Position numbers and translations under genes: made by a program. This document shows positions 25,045 through 33,555 of a DNA stretch of 64,000 bases, in pieces. Numbering within the stretch: position 1 is the stretch's first letter; every line of letters begins with the position of its first letter. The stretch is taken from contig NZ_VIWX01000001.1 of the NCBI RefSeq assembly GCF_007829955.1, positions 868,001-932,000 of the forward strand. The letters run 5' to 3'. This stretch comes from Saccharopolyspora dendranthemae. GTDB lineage: Bacteria > Actinomycetota > Actinomycetes > Mycobacteriales > Pseudonocardiaceae. The notes under the pieces were generated by a model. The model ran no database searches and had not been told where the DNA came from. It saw only the letters and a program-made list of their open reading frames with translations.

Positions 25045-27852
25045 TCACACACCACCGGCGGCCACCACACCGCGGCGGATCGCCGTGACGGCCTTGGCCG
25101 CCGAGTCGCCGACCGGTTGCTTGGTGCCGACGACGTCGCGGATCTGGTCCAGCAGGTCGATCACCTGCCGGCACCAGCGCACGAAGTCACCTGCGGAGAG
25201 TTCGTGCCCGCTGGACTCGGCCGCGGTGAGCACCTTCTCCAGCGACTCGCCGCGCGCCCACCGGAAGACCGGCCAGGCGAAACCGGCGTCGGGTTCGCGG
25301 GTGCGGTCGAGCTTGTGCCGCCGCTCGTCGTCCTCGAGCTCCGCCCACAGCTGCCAGGTCGAGGTCAGCGCGTCGGTGATCGGGCCGGCCGGCACCTGCG
25401 GCGAAGGTCCTTCCCGCCGCGACTCGTAGACCAGGGAGGACACCACCGCAGCGAGCTCCGCCGGACCGAGGCCCTTCCAGGTCCCGACCCGCAGGCACTC
25501 GGCCGCCAGCAGATCGGACTCGCTGTAGAGGCGGGAGAGCCGCCGACCGTGCTCCGTGACCTGCCCGGCCTGGGTCTCAGGCCCGTCCTCGTCGCCGGGC
25601 TTGCCCTCCGGAGCGGGCAGGTAGTCGCGCTCGGTCAGCAGCGCGACGATCCGGTCGAACGAGCGGGCCAGCGAGTGCGTGGTGCTGCTGACCTTGCGAC
25701 GCAGGTTCTCGTTCTCGCCGCGCAGCCGCTCGTAGCGCTCCGCCCAGCGGGCGTGCGCCTCCCGCTCGTCGCAGCCGTGGCACGGGTGCGCCTTCAACGC
25801 GCGCCGCAGGGTCGCCAGCTCCGCGTCGTCCCCCGCGCTCGAACGCTTCCTGCCACGTCCGTCCGAGGAGTTCAAGCCGGTGCTGCGCAGCGATGACGCC
25901 AGGTCCCGGCGCGACTTCGGCGAGCGGGTGTCCACGTGCTTGGGCAGCTTGAGCTTGCCCAGCGCCTCCACCGGCGAGGTGAAGTCGGCGACCGACAGAC
26001 GACCTGACCAGCGGTCTTCGGTGACCACCAGCGGCCGCGGCTCGCTCATCGGCTCCAGCCCCGGGTCGATCACCACGGCCAGCCCGGACCTGCGTCCGGC
26101 GGGCACCGCGATGACGTCGCCCTTGCGCAGCTTCTCCAGCGACTTCGCCGCCTCAGCGCGCCGCGACTGCCGGTTCTGCCTGGCCAGGGCCTTCTCGCGC
26201 TCCGAGATCCGGCGGCGGAGGTCGAAGTACTCGGCGAAGTCACCCAGGTGGCACTCCATCGCCTCGGTGTAGCCGGTGAGGGCTTCAGCGTTGCGTTCCA
26301 CCCGGCGCGAGAGCCCCACGACCGACCGGTCGGCCTGGAACTGGGCGAAGGACTGCTCGAGCAGATCGCGCGCCGAGTCCTGCCCGACGCGCTGCACCAG
26401 GTTGACCGCCATGTTGTAGCCGGGGCGGAACGACGAGCGCAGCGGATAGGTGCGGGTCGAGGCCAGACCGGCCACCTGCTTGGGGTCGACACCGGGCTGC
26501 CAGACCACCACCGCGTGGCCCTCGATGTCGATGCCTCGCCGCCCCGCACGGCCGGTCAGCTGCGTGTACTCACCCGGGGTGAGGTCGACGTGCGACTCGC
26601 CGTTGAACTTCACCAGCCGTTCCAGCACGACCGTGCGAGCGGGCATGTTGATGCCCAGGGCCAGCGTCTCGGTGGCGAACACGGCCTTGACCAGGCCGCG
26701 GACGAACAGCTCCTCGACCGTCTCCTTGAACGCGGGCAGCAGGCCGGCGTGGTGCGCGGCCACTCCGCGCTCCAGCGCTTCGCGCCACTCCCAGAAGCCC
26801 AGCACTCCGAGGTCGGAGTCGGGCAGGTTGACGGTCCGCTCGTCGATGACCTCGCGGATCTCCTCGACCTCGGATTCGCTGGTCAAGCGCAATCCCGCGC
26901 GCACGCACTGCGCGACCGCCTGATCGCAGCCGTTGCGGCTGAAGATGAACACGATCGCGGGCAACAGCCCGGCGGAGTCGAGGCTGGTCAGCATCTCCAG
27001 CCGGGACGGCGGCGAGAACCGCGGCGGGCGCGGGCCCTTCCGCTTGTGCGGGGGTCCCCCTCGGCGACCGCCCTGGGGCAGGTGAGTGCGGGCGAGCTGC
27101 TGGGTCTGCCGCAGCAGCTGCGGGTTCATCTTCAGCTCGTGGTCTTCGGCTTCCCCGCCGAACAGGTCGAACATCCTCGGGCCGACCTGCATGTGCTGCC
27201 ACAACGGCACCGGCCGGTGCTCGTCCACCACGACGGTGGTCTCACCGCGAACCTCCTGCAGCCACTCGCCGAACTCCTCGGCGTTGCTCACCGTCGCGGA
27301 CAGGCTCGCGACCTGCACGTAGTCCGGCAGGTGCAGGATCACTTCCTCCCACACCGCGCCCCGGAACCGGTCGGCCAGGTAGTGGACCTCGTCCATCACC
27401 ACGTAGCCGAGCTGGTCGAGCCCGCGCGATCCGGCGTAGAGCATGTTGCGCAGCACCTCGGTGGTCATCACGACCACCTGCGCATCACCGTTGATCGAGG
27501 TGTCGCCGGTCAGCAGCCCGACCGCGTCGTTGCCGTAGCGCTCGCAGAGGTCGGCGAACTTCTGATTGGACAGCGCTTTGATCGGCGTGGTGTAGAAGCA
27601 GCGGCGCCCTTCCGACAACGCCAGGTGCACGGCGAACTCGCCCACCACGGTCTTTCCCGCGCCGGTGGGCGCGCACACCAGCACGCCTCTCCCGGCTTCC
27701 AGCGCCTGACATCCGGTGAGCTGGAAGGGGTCTAGTTCGAAGGACAGCTCCGCGATGAAGTCGGCCAGTTTCGGATGAGCGCTGCGGCGGGAGTGCGCCG
27801 CGAACGCGTCGGCCGGCGAGAGCTTGGTCGGGTTGGAACGGCTGGCAGCCAC
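25045..27852 (-). CDS. helY: SKI2-like DEVH-box helicase HelY
   Basis: The protein has 935 residues from GTG 27852. N-terminal RecA-like domains carry CAPTGAGKTVVGE (Walker A), VMDEVHYLADR (DEVH), SLSATVSNAEEF and QLTGRAGRRGID (motif VI). A Ski2/Mtr4-like C-terminal domain with the DSHCT region follows. It probably unwinds RNA. The gene lies 49 nt after dagK and downstream of tatA-tatC, the same order as in mycobacteria (pafC-tatA-tatC-helY). Confidence 0.93.
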   Translation of the reverse strand: MAASRSNPTKLSPADAFAAHSRRSAHPKLADFIAELSFELDPFQLTGCQALEAGRGVLVCAPTGAGKTVVGEFAVHLALSEGRRCFYTTPIKALSNQKFADLCERYGNDAVGLLTGDTSINGDAQVVVMTTEVLRNMLYAGSRGLDQLGYVVMDEVHYLADRFRGAVWEEVILHLPDYVQVASLSATVSNAEEFGEWLQEVRGETTVVVDEHRPVPLWQHMQVGPRMFDLFGGEAEDHELKMNPQLLRQTQQLARTHLPQGGRRGGPPHKRKGPRPPRFSPPSRLEMLTSLDSAGLLPAIVFIFSRNGCDQAVAQCVRAGLRLTSESEVEEIREVIDERTVNLPDSDLGVLGFWEWREALERGVAAHHAGLLPAFKETVEELFVRGLVKAVFATETLALGINMPARTVVLERLVKFNGESHVDLTPGEYTQLTGRAGRRGIDIEGHAVVVWQPGVDPKQVAGLASTRTYPLRSSFRPGYNMAVNLVQRVGQDSARDLLEQSFAQFQADRSVVGLSRRVERNAEALTGYTEAMECHLGDFAEYFDLRRRISEREKALARQNRQSRRAEAAKSLEKLRKGDVIAVPAGRRSGLAVVIDPGLEPMSEPRPLVVTEDRWSGRLSVADFTSPVEALGKLKLPKHVDTRSPKSRRDLASSLRSTGLNSSDGRGRKRSSAGDDAELATLRRALKAHPCHGCDEREAHARWAERYERLRGENENLRRKVSSTTHSLARSFDRIVALLTERDYLPAPEGKPGDEDGPETQAGQVTEHGRRLSRLYSESDLLAAECLRVGTWKGLGPAELAAVVSSLVYESRREGPSPQVPAGPITDALTSTWQLWAELEDDERRHKLDRTREPDAGFAWPVFRWARGESLEKVLTAAESSGHELSAGDFVRWCRQVIDLLDQIRDVVGTKQPVGDSAAKAVTAIRRGVVAAGGV

Positions 27853-27901
27853 ACCCCAAGGTTTTCACATCACCCCGACCGGTGTCTCAACCGAATCGGC
27901 C

Positions 27902-28801
27902 TCACCCGTGTGTTGGGACACAAGCCACGCTCAGTGCAGCGGGTGTGCAGCGGATGGTCAGCGGCAACCTGGCCTGGGGTTCGCCGTCGGCGTAAGCCAG
28001 CCACCCGTTGTCACCGCCCAGGCGCACGGTCTTGGCGCGCAGCGTGGTGACCGCCGGGTGGTCCACGTGGCGTCCGGTGCGCAACCTGGGCAGGATGCGC
28101 ACGAGCTCGCGGCGGGCCACTTCGCCCACCACCGTCACGTCGAACAGACCGTCGTCCGCGACGGCGTCCGGGCAGATCGGGATGCCCCCGCCGTAGGAAC
28201 CGGTGTTGCCGACCGCGATCAGCGTGGCTTCGACGTCGCGCACCCCGTGCTCGGTCTCCAACCGGACCGACCTGGCGCGCAGCCCCAGCAGCTCCCGGAT
28301 CAGCGCGACGTCGTAGCGGCGTTGCCCGCGAGGCCAACGCATCCGGTTGGCGCGCGCGTTGACCTTGGCGTCGAACCCGGCGCACAGCACGGTCGCGAAC
28401 CAGCCGGTGCCCGCGATCTTGCCGAGGTCGATGTGCTGCCTGGCCCCCGCGGAGATCGCCTTGGCCGCCGCGCGCGCGGCGGCGACCGGTTCGTGCGGGA
28501 TGCCCAGGCTGCGGGCGAGATCGTTGCCGGTGCCCGCGGGGATGAGCGCCAGCGCGGTCGCCGACTCGGCGCACGCCTGCACGGCCAGGTGCGCGATCCC
28601 GTCCCCGCCGACCACGGCCAGCACGTCGGCGTCGTCCTCCACGGCGCGCCGCACCGCGGACTCCGTCCCGGCCTCATCGGTGGCGATGACGGTTCGGACC
28701 TCGCACACAGCACGAAGGTGGTCGGTGAGCTCACCGACCACCTTCGCGGAAAGGCCACCACCGGCCGCAGGGTTGATCACCAGGACGCAGCGCATGGGCA
28801 T
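27902..28801 (-). CDS. Diacylglycerol kinase family lipid kinase
   Basis: The protein has 299 residues starting MPMRCVLVINPAAGGG. The ATP-binding motif appears as VVGGDGIAHLAVQ (GGDGT in most members) and LIPAGTGNDLARSLG. DAKVNARANRM and DNGWLAYADGEPQ match the C-terminal beta-sandwich half. It phosphorylates a lipid such as diacylglycerol. ATG 28795 is a nearby alternative start. It lies 54 nt after tatC and 49 nt before helY, so it sits inside the tat-helY run. Confidence 0.88.
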   Translation of the reverse strand: MPMRCVLVINPAAGGGLSAKVVGELTDHLRAVCEVRTVIATDEAGTESAVRRAVEDDADVLAVVGGDGIAHLAVQACAESATALALIPAGTGNDLARSLGIPHEPVAAARAAAKAISAGARQHIDLGKIAGTGWFATVLCAGFDAKVNARANRMRWPRGQRRYDVALIRELLGLRARSVRLETEHGVRDVEATLIAVGNTGSYGGGIPICPDAVADDGLFDVTVVGEVARRELVRILPRLRTGRHVDHPAVTTLRAKTVRLGGDNGWLAYADGEPQARLPLTIRCTPAALSVACVPTHG

Positions 28802-28855
28802 GCATCTAATCGCATGCGCGCCCCCGCTGGCCAGGGGTTCGACGGGATGTGACCG

Positions 28856-29809
28856 TCAGGTGACGTCGTCGTGCTTCGGCGGTGCTGAGGGAGTCGTGTC
28901 CAGTGTGGACGCGACCGGATCGATGTCGGACGCCTCGTCGAGGCCGACGCCGGTCAAGCCCTCGGCCGCCAGCTTCTTGGCCTTGCGCCGGTCGTGAGAG
29001 CGGCAGATCAACGCCGCGATCAAGAACAGCAGCGACAGGGCCGCCGACAGCGCCAGCATCGAGAACGGGTCCTGACCGGGCGTGGCGATCGCGGCGAACA
29101 CGAACAACGCGAACACCAGCCCCCGCCACCACCTGCGGAGCTTCTCGTAGGTGACGACGCCAGCGCGGTTGAGCATCACCAGGATCAGCGGCAGCTCGAA
29201 GCTGACCCCGAAGATCACCAGCAGCAGCAACATGAAGTTGATGTACTTGCCACCGGTGAGCGCGGTGAAGAACGCTTCGCCGCCGAATCCCGCCATGAAG
29301 CTCAGCGCCTCGGGAACGATGTAGTACGCCAGCACCGCGCCCGCGACGAAGAGGATCGTCGCGAAGAACACGAAGGACCGGGCGAACTTGCGTTCCTTGA
29401 GGTAAAGACCAGGCGTGATGAACGCCCACAACTGATACAGCCACACCGGGCTGAACAGGATGGCACCGACCGACAGACCCACCTTCATGCGGAGCATGAA
29501 GATCTCGAACGGCTCGGTCTGCAGCAGCTGGCAGGTGCCGTTCGGGCTCAGCCGCTGCTCAACGGGCAGCGCGCAGTACGGTCCGAGCAACACGTCACCG
29601 AGCGTCGGCCAACCGAACGGCGCGGTGGAAAACCAAATGAACCCGAGAATGGCTCCGATGATCACTGCGGTCATCGCCACCCCGAGCCGGTAACGCAGCT
29701 CGAAGAGGTGGTCGATGATCGTCATTGTGCCGTCGGGGTTGTGCCTGCGTCCCCACCGACGGCGATCATTGCGGAACGGGTTCAAGCGACCCAGTGGACT
29801 GGCACCCAC
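28856..29809 (-). CDS. tatC: Sec-independent translocase TatC
   Basis: The protein has 317 residues from GTG 29809. Six membrane helices are visible. The first-loop signature is TIIDHLFELRYRL. SPVWLYQLWAFITPGLYLKERKF is the conserved periplasmic/cytoplasmic pair and FGVSFELPLILVML is also conserved. The polar C-terminal tail after residue 265 is variable. It forms the twin-arginine receptor with TatA. The gap to tatA is 20 nt. Confidence 0.95.
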   Translation of the reverse strand: MGASPLGRLNPFRNDRRRWGRRHNPDGTMTIIDHLFELRYRLGVAMTAVIIGAILGFIWFSTAPFGWPTLGDVLLGPYCALPVEQRLSPNGTCQLLQTEPFEIFMLRMKVGLSVGAILFSPVWLYQLWAFITPGLYLKERKFARSFVFFATILFVAGAVLAYYIVPEALSFMAGFGGEAFFTALTGGKYINFMLLLLVIFGVSFELPLILVMLNRAGVVTYEKLRRWWRGLVFALFVFAAIATPGQDPFSMLALSAALSLLFLIAALICRSHDRRKAKKLAAEGLTGVGLDEASDIDPVASTLDTTPSAPPKHDDVT

Positions 29810-29829
29810 TTCGCTAGCCCCGTCCTCAG

Positions 29830-30102
29830 TCAGTTCTTCTGTTCGTTCTGCTGCTTGTCCTCTGTCGGCGACGTCGCCGGCGACGCGCTCGGCTCACCCG
29901 CCGTCAGCTCCGGCTTCTGCTCCTTCTCCGACGAGGTCTTCTTCGCAGCTTCCTCGTCGGCCTTCATGCCTCGCGCCTCAGCCTTGAACACCCGAGCGGA
30001 CTGTCCCAGAGAACGGGCCATCTGCGGGAGCTTGGTGGCGCCGAAAAGCAGCACCAGAACCAAGACGATGAGGACCAGCTCCCAGCCACCTGGCAAACCC
30101 AT
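29830..30102 (-). CDS. tatA: Sec-independent translocase TatA
   Basis: The protein has 90 residues. It has a short N-terminal helix (WELVLIVLVLVLLFGATKLPQM), the FGATKLP hinge, an amphipathic helix (ARSLGQSARVFKAEARGMK) and an acidic, Pro/Ser-rich tail. It forms the twin-arginine transport pore with TatC, encoded immediately downstream. An AAAGG site precedes the ATG. Confidence 0.95.
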   Translation of the reverse strand: MGLPGGWELVLIVLVLVLLFGATKLPQMARSLGQSARVFKAEARGMKADEEAAKKTSSEKEQKPELTAGEPSASPATSPTEDKQQNEQKN

Positions 30103-30186
30103 CCGTACACAACCTTTCGTGATGTCCCTGCAGACGCCATGGTACGCGGGGCAGGGGTCGGCAAATAGGGCCGTTTCTGGTTCTCG

Positions 30187-30396
30187 TCAACTACCGCGGC
30201 GCTGCGAGACCGCCACCTTGAGACCGGCGATCCGCGCCTTGACCATGCCGCTCCGGCCAGCGAGGTCGCGGGTCGCCCCGCGCTGCACGCGCTGGAAGCG
30301 ACGCACTCCAAGAAGCGTCCTGACCAGCAGGAACACCAGCAGGACGAGGCCTACGGCCAGCAGCACGAGAGTCCACACGAACGGCACGCTGTTCAC
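30187..30396 (-). CDS. Small conserved membrane protein between pafC and tatA
   Basis: The protein has 69 residues from GTG 30396. One long hydrophobic helix (FVWTLVLLAVGLVLLVFLLVRTLL) is followed by a basic cytoplasmic tail (GVRRFQRVQR ... SQRRGS). It starts 10 nt after pafC and ends 84 nt before tatA, so it is probably in the same transcript. I do not recognise a function. Its place suggests an accessory or bacterial-envelope role, but that is only context. Confidence 0.7.
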   Translation of the reverse strand: MNSVPFVWTLVLLAVGLVLLVFLLVRTLLGVRRFQRVQRGATRDLAGRSGMVKARIAGLKVAVSQRRGS

Positions 30397-30406
30397 CGTA
30401 TCGGGC

Positions 30407-31375
30407 TCAGGTGGACGGTAGGTGACGGGTCCGCTTCAACGCGGCATGAGCTCGTTGACGCACGTCACCCCCGAGTTCAGCCGGGCTGATCACCGTCACC
30501 TGGCCTCCCAGGCCCAGGAGCAGCCGGGTCATCCACGCGTGGTCGGCGTAGCGCATCCGGACGCGGGTGCGACCACCGTCGAGCTCGGTGACCCCGTCGA
30601 CCTGGTAGTACTCGGCGACCCACCGGGCATCCGGTTCCAGCTCGAGTTCGGCGACCCGCTGATCGGGCGCCGGCTGGAACAGACCTGCGGAAACGTCCGT
30701 CGGCTCGGCTTCCGACGGCGGTCTCGCCGGCTCGTCCAGCTGCCCGGCCTCGTCGATGCGATCCAGCCGGAACATCCGGACGCCGCGCGCGCTGCGGCAC
30801 CACGCCTCCAGGTAGCTGCGTCCGTCGACCAGCAGCAACCGCATCGGGTCGACCGTCCGCTCGCTGATCTCGTCGCGCGACGCCGTGTAGTAACGGATCC
30901 GCAACGCTTTGCCACCGGTGACGGCGCTGTGGACCGTTCGGCGGACATCGGCGTCCACCGCTTCCTCGGCGCCGAACCCGACCACGACGCCCGAGGGCCG
31001 GGCTTGGCCGACCGCGTTCTCGACCTTCGCCAGCGTGCGCTGCACCGCGTCGGAGTCGGGAACGCCCGGGGTGTCGGCGAGCGCTCGCAGGGCGACCAGC
31101 AGCGAGGTCGCTTCGGAGGCGGTCAGCCGGAGCGGACGCCGCATCCCGGCGTCGTAGGTGACGGTGATCGAGTCGCTCTCGAAGGACAGGTCGATCAGGT
31201 CGCCCGGCCCGTAGCCGGGCAGCCCGCACATCCACAGCAGTTCCAGGTCCTTGCGCAGCTGCTGCGAGGTCACGCCGAAGTCGGCCGCCGCGTCGGCGAT
31301 GGGAATGCCCGGACGGCTGAGCAGGTAGGGAACGAGAGTCAGCAGCCGGGGCAGTCGCTGCGTCGCGCTGGTCAT
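30407..31375 (-). CDS. pafC: WYL-domain transcriptional activator PafC
   Basis: The protein has 322 residues. An N-terminal winged helix (LLTLVPYLLSRPGIPIADAAADFGVTSQQLRKDLELLW) precedes a WYL domain (residues ~140-205, with DGRSYLEAWCRSARGVRMFRLDRI) and a WCX C-terminal extension. PafB and PafC together activate DNA-damage genes in mycobacteria, largely independently of LexA. The start overlaps the pafB stop by 4 nt (ATGA), so the subunits are translationally coupled. Confidence 0.93.
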   Translation of the reverse strand: MTSATQRLPRLLTLVPYLLSRPGIPIADAAADFGVTSQQLRKDLELLWMCGLPGYGPGDLIDLSFESDSITVTYDAGMRRPLRLTASEATSLLVALRALADTPGVPDSDAVQRTLAKVENAVGQARPSGVVVGFGAEEAVDADVRRTVHSAVTGGKALRIRYYTASRDEISERTVDPMRLLLVDGRSYLEAWCRSARGVRMFRLDRIDEAGQLDEPARPPSEAEPTDVSAGLFQPAPDQRVAELELEPDARWVAEYYQVDGVTELDGGRTRVRMRYADHAWMTRLLLGLGGQVTVISPAELGGDVRQRAHAALKRTRHLPST

Positions 31376-32349
31376 CTCCGCTCCTCCCCCAGTGCGTCCA
31401 GGTGGATCTCGTTGACGGCTTTGCGCAGGGTGTCGGGCTGCAGGACGGCGACATCGGGCCCGTACCCGGCGAGCCAGCTCGCGGCGGACTCCGGGTACTT
31501 CACGTCCAGCTCCAGCACCTCACCGGGATCGCCGTCGAGCTCGGCGCGCTCCACGACCTTGCCGATGCGCCGCACGCCGTGCGCGCGTCCCTCGGCGACC
31601 CAGACCCGGGACGCGGTCGGTGGTGGCGGGTCGCGCTGCTCGCCGGCGACCATGCGCAGCAGGTCCACCTCCTGCGGTCGGTGCACGACACCGCTGCTCC
31701 CGACCGCCTCGACCTGACCCTGGATGCGGGAGAGCCGGAAGCAGCGCGGCGCCTGCCGGTCGCGGTCGTGACCGACGACGTACCAGCGACCGCGCCAGGA
31801 CACCACGCCCCACGGTTCGACGACCCGGTGCAGAACCTCGGCGCTGCTGGGCCGCCGGTAGTCGAACTCCACGACCCGACCGGCCTGCACGGCCGAGTGC
31901 AGCGCGCCGAAGGAGGGTTCGCTGGTGCGCACCTTCGGTTCCACGGCCGCGGAGGCGTGCTCGTCCACGTCGACGCCTGCGGCGCGGAGCTTGAGCAGCG
32001 CGCCGTGGGCGGCGGAGGTGAATTCCGGGGAGTCCCACAGCCGGACGGCCAGCGCCACGGCGGCGGCTTCGTCCGGTTCGAGGTCGATGTCGCCGAGTTC
32101 GTAGTCGCGCCTGGCGATGCGGTATCCGTCAGCGCTGTCGAACGCCGAGTTGCGCCCGGTCTCCAGCGGGATGCCCAGGTCTCGCAGCTCGGCCTTGTCC
32201 CGCTCGAAGGTCCGGAAGAACGCCTCGTCGGAGGGCGCGTCGGCGTACCCCGCGACGATATGACGAATCCGCTCTGCGGTGAGGTACTGGCGGGTCGACA
32301 GCAGGCAGAGCACCAAGTTCACCAAGCGTTCAGCACGCGCAGTGGCCAC
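31372..32349 (-). CDS. pafB: WYL-domain transcriptional activator PafB
   Basis: The protein has 325 residues from GTG 32349. A winged-helix start (RLVNLVLCLLSTRQYLTAERIRHIV) is followed by a WYL domain (SWRGRWYVVGHDRDRQAPRCFRLSRI) and a C-terminal WCX region (SAASWLAGYGPDVAVLQP). It is the partner of PafC. In relatives pafB directly follows pafA. Here an SDR gene and a repeat intervene, and pafB has its own TAGAGT box 6 nt before the GTG. Confidence 0.93.
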   Translation of the reverse strand: MATARAERLVNLVLCLLSTRQYLTAERIRHIVAGYADAPSDEAFFRTFERDKAELRDLGIPLETGRNSAFDSADGYRIARRDYELGDIDLEPDEAAAVALAVRLWDSPEFTSAAHGALLKLRAAGVDVDEHASAAVEPKVRTSEPSFGALHSAVQAGRVVEFDYRRPSSAEVLHRVVEPWGVVSWRGRWYVVGHDRDRQAPRCFRLSRIQGQVEAVGSSGVVHRPQEVDLLRMVAGEQRDPPPPTASRVWVAEGRAHGVRRIGKVVERAELDGDPGEVLELDVKYPESAASWLAGYGPDVAVLQPDTLRKAVNEIHLDALGEERR

Positions 32350-32355
32350 CCGGAA

Positions 32356-32361
32356 ACTCTA
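32356..32361 (-). promoter_or_regulatory. -10 box, leaderless promoter of pafB
   Basis: The minus strand reads TAGAGT, 6 nt, then GTG 32349. The gene therefore seems independent of pafA transcription. Confidence 0.42.
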
Positions 32362-32494
32362 GCGCCGCCGTATTCGATCATGCGTTCGGGTGCGGGCGTG
32401 TCGCCGCCGGAGAACCCGTTCGACGGACGGTTGATCCCGATCAGCGCTGAAACCATCGTCGACGCGAAAGCCGTTCACGTCGCATTCGGGTTCC

Positions 32495-32500
32495 TACCCT
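32495..32500 (+). promoter_or_regulatory. -10 box, leaderless promoter of SDR gene
   Basis: TACCCT, 6 nt, then ATG 32507. It is divergent from the pafB promoter. Confidence 0.4.
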
Positions 32501-32506
32501 GGTTCC

Positions 32507-33202
32507 ATGCCCGTTCTGATGATCACCGGTGCCTCGCGGGGCATCGGCGCCGCAACCGCCCGACTCGCCGCCGCCGAGGGCTACCGGATCGCCCTGCTCG
32601 CCCGGGATTCCGACGCCCTGTCCGGTCTCGTCGAGGAGCTGGGCTCCGCGAGGACGGTGGCGTTGCCCTGCGACGTCACCGATCACGCGAGCCTGACCGA
32701 GGCCGTCGCCGCGACCGAGGAGCGCTTCGGCGGCGTGGACGCGGTGCTGGCCAACGCCGGCATGAGCGTGCCGACCTCGTTCCTGGGCAACGACGGTGCC
32801 GAACCCGAGCAGTGGCGCGAGATGGTGCTCACCAACGTCTACGGCGCGGCCATCACGGCTCGAGCGGCGCTGCCCGCGCTGGTCCGCAGCCAGGGGCACC
32901 TGGTGCTGACGGGTTCCAACGCCGGTCGGGGCATCCGCCCCGGCAACCTCTACTCCGCCACCAAGTGGGCGGTGACCGGCATGGCCCAGAACATCCGAGC
33001 CGAATGCGTGGGCACGGGCGTCCGGGTGACCCTGGTCCAACCAGGCATGGTCGAAACGGACATGACGGCCGACCGCCAAGACGTCCCCAAGCTCGCGGCC
33101 GACGACATAGCCCGAGGCATCCTCTACGCCCTGACCCAACCCAAGACGGTCGACGTCAACGAACTCACCATCCGCCCCACAGGCCAAGCCCCGCAGAGCT
33201 AG
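32507..33202 (+). CDS. Short-chain dehydrogenase/reductase
   Basis: The protein has 231 residues, a classical SDR. The cofactor loop is TGASRGIGAA (residues 7-16), followed by the NAG motif in LANAGMSV, the catalytic Ser in LTGSNAG and YSATK with the catalytic Tyr and Lys. The residue after the first strand (ALLARDSDAL, with an Arg) suggests NADPH. The substrate is unknown. The gene sits on the opposite strand between pafB and pafA, positions that are adjacent in mycobacteria, so it looks inserted. A dispersed repeat follows directly. Confidence 0.88.
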   Translation: MPVLMITGASRGIGAATARLAAAEGYRIALLARDSDALSGLVEELGSARTVALPCDVTDHASLTEAVAATEERFGGVDAVLANAGMSVPTSFLGNDGAEPEQWREMVLTNVYGAAITARAALPALVRSQGHLVLTGSNAGRGIRPGNLYSATKWAVTGMAQNIRAECVGTGVRVTLVQPGMVETDMTADRQDVPKLAADDIARGILYALTQPKTVDVNELTIRPTGQAPQS

Positions 33203-33212
33203 AAGAACCCAA

Positions 33213-33549
33213 CCCACCTGATCAACCACGGTCAGGCAAGCGACGAAGTCGCTTTCTCACCACCCCATGCAAGCAACCGGCACCGCCGCGGGTTCTCAGA
33301 CGCCTTCTGGGGAGGACAGCCGTAGCGCCGCGTATCCGTTCCATACTCAAGTCTCGGATCCCGGACCCAGAAGGCGTCTGAGGTTCCGCTACCCGCACCG
33401 CGAAGCAAAGAGACCACAGAGTAGTTGCAGTGAACCCGCGTCTGAGGTTCCGCTTCCGGCACCGCCCAGCAGAGGAATCACTGAGTGGTTGTCGGTAGAC
33501 CGGCACCACCCAGCAACAGGAACCGCTGAGCAATATCAGTGAACCCGCC
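33213..33549. repeat. Long dispersed intergenic repeat, copy A
   Basis: About 337 bp resemble 47515-47800. The order of parts is shared. First comes a CCTGA/TCAGG stem (33217-33236), then a 7 bp stem with GAA loop (33238-33254). A long-range 16 bp inverted repeat follows, CTCAGACGCCTTCTGG at 33295-33310 with its complement at 33367-33382. Last is a degenerate tandem array with a 64 bp period (GTCTGAGGTTCCGC at 33376 and 33440). It lies between the converging SDR and pafA genes. Confidence 0.85.
33238..33254 (+). terminator. Hairpin 2 of repeat A
   Basis: AAGCGAC-GAA-GTCGCTT is followed by TCTC. It lies 36 nt after the SDR stop. The equivalent hairpin in repeat B has different arms that still pair. 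Confidence 0.5.
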
Positions 33550-33555
33550 TGCGCC

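Larger units (their letters stand above)
33203..33555. other. Convergent intergenic region filled by dispersed repeat A
   Basis: Nearly all of this 353 bp gap between the SDR stop and the pafA stop is occupied by the repeat described at 33213-33549. Confidence 0.8.

Noticed and set aside
33376..33549. CRISPR array
   Set aside because: The repeats are degenerate, the ~64 bp units have no conserved-repeat/unique-spacer pattern, and there are no cas genes.
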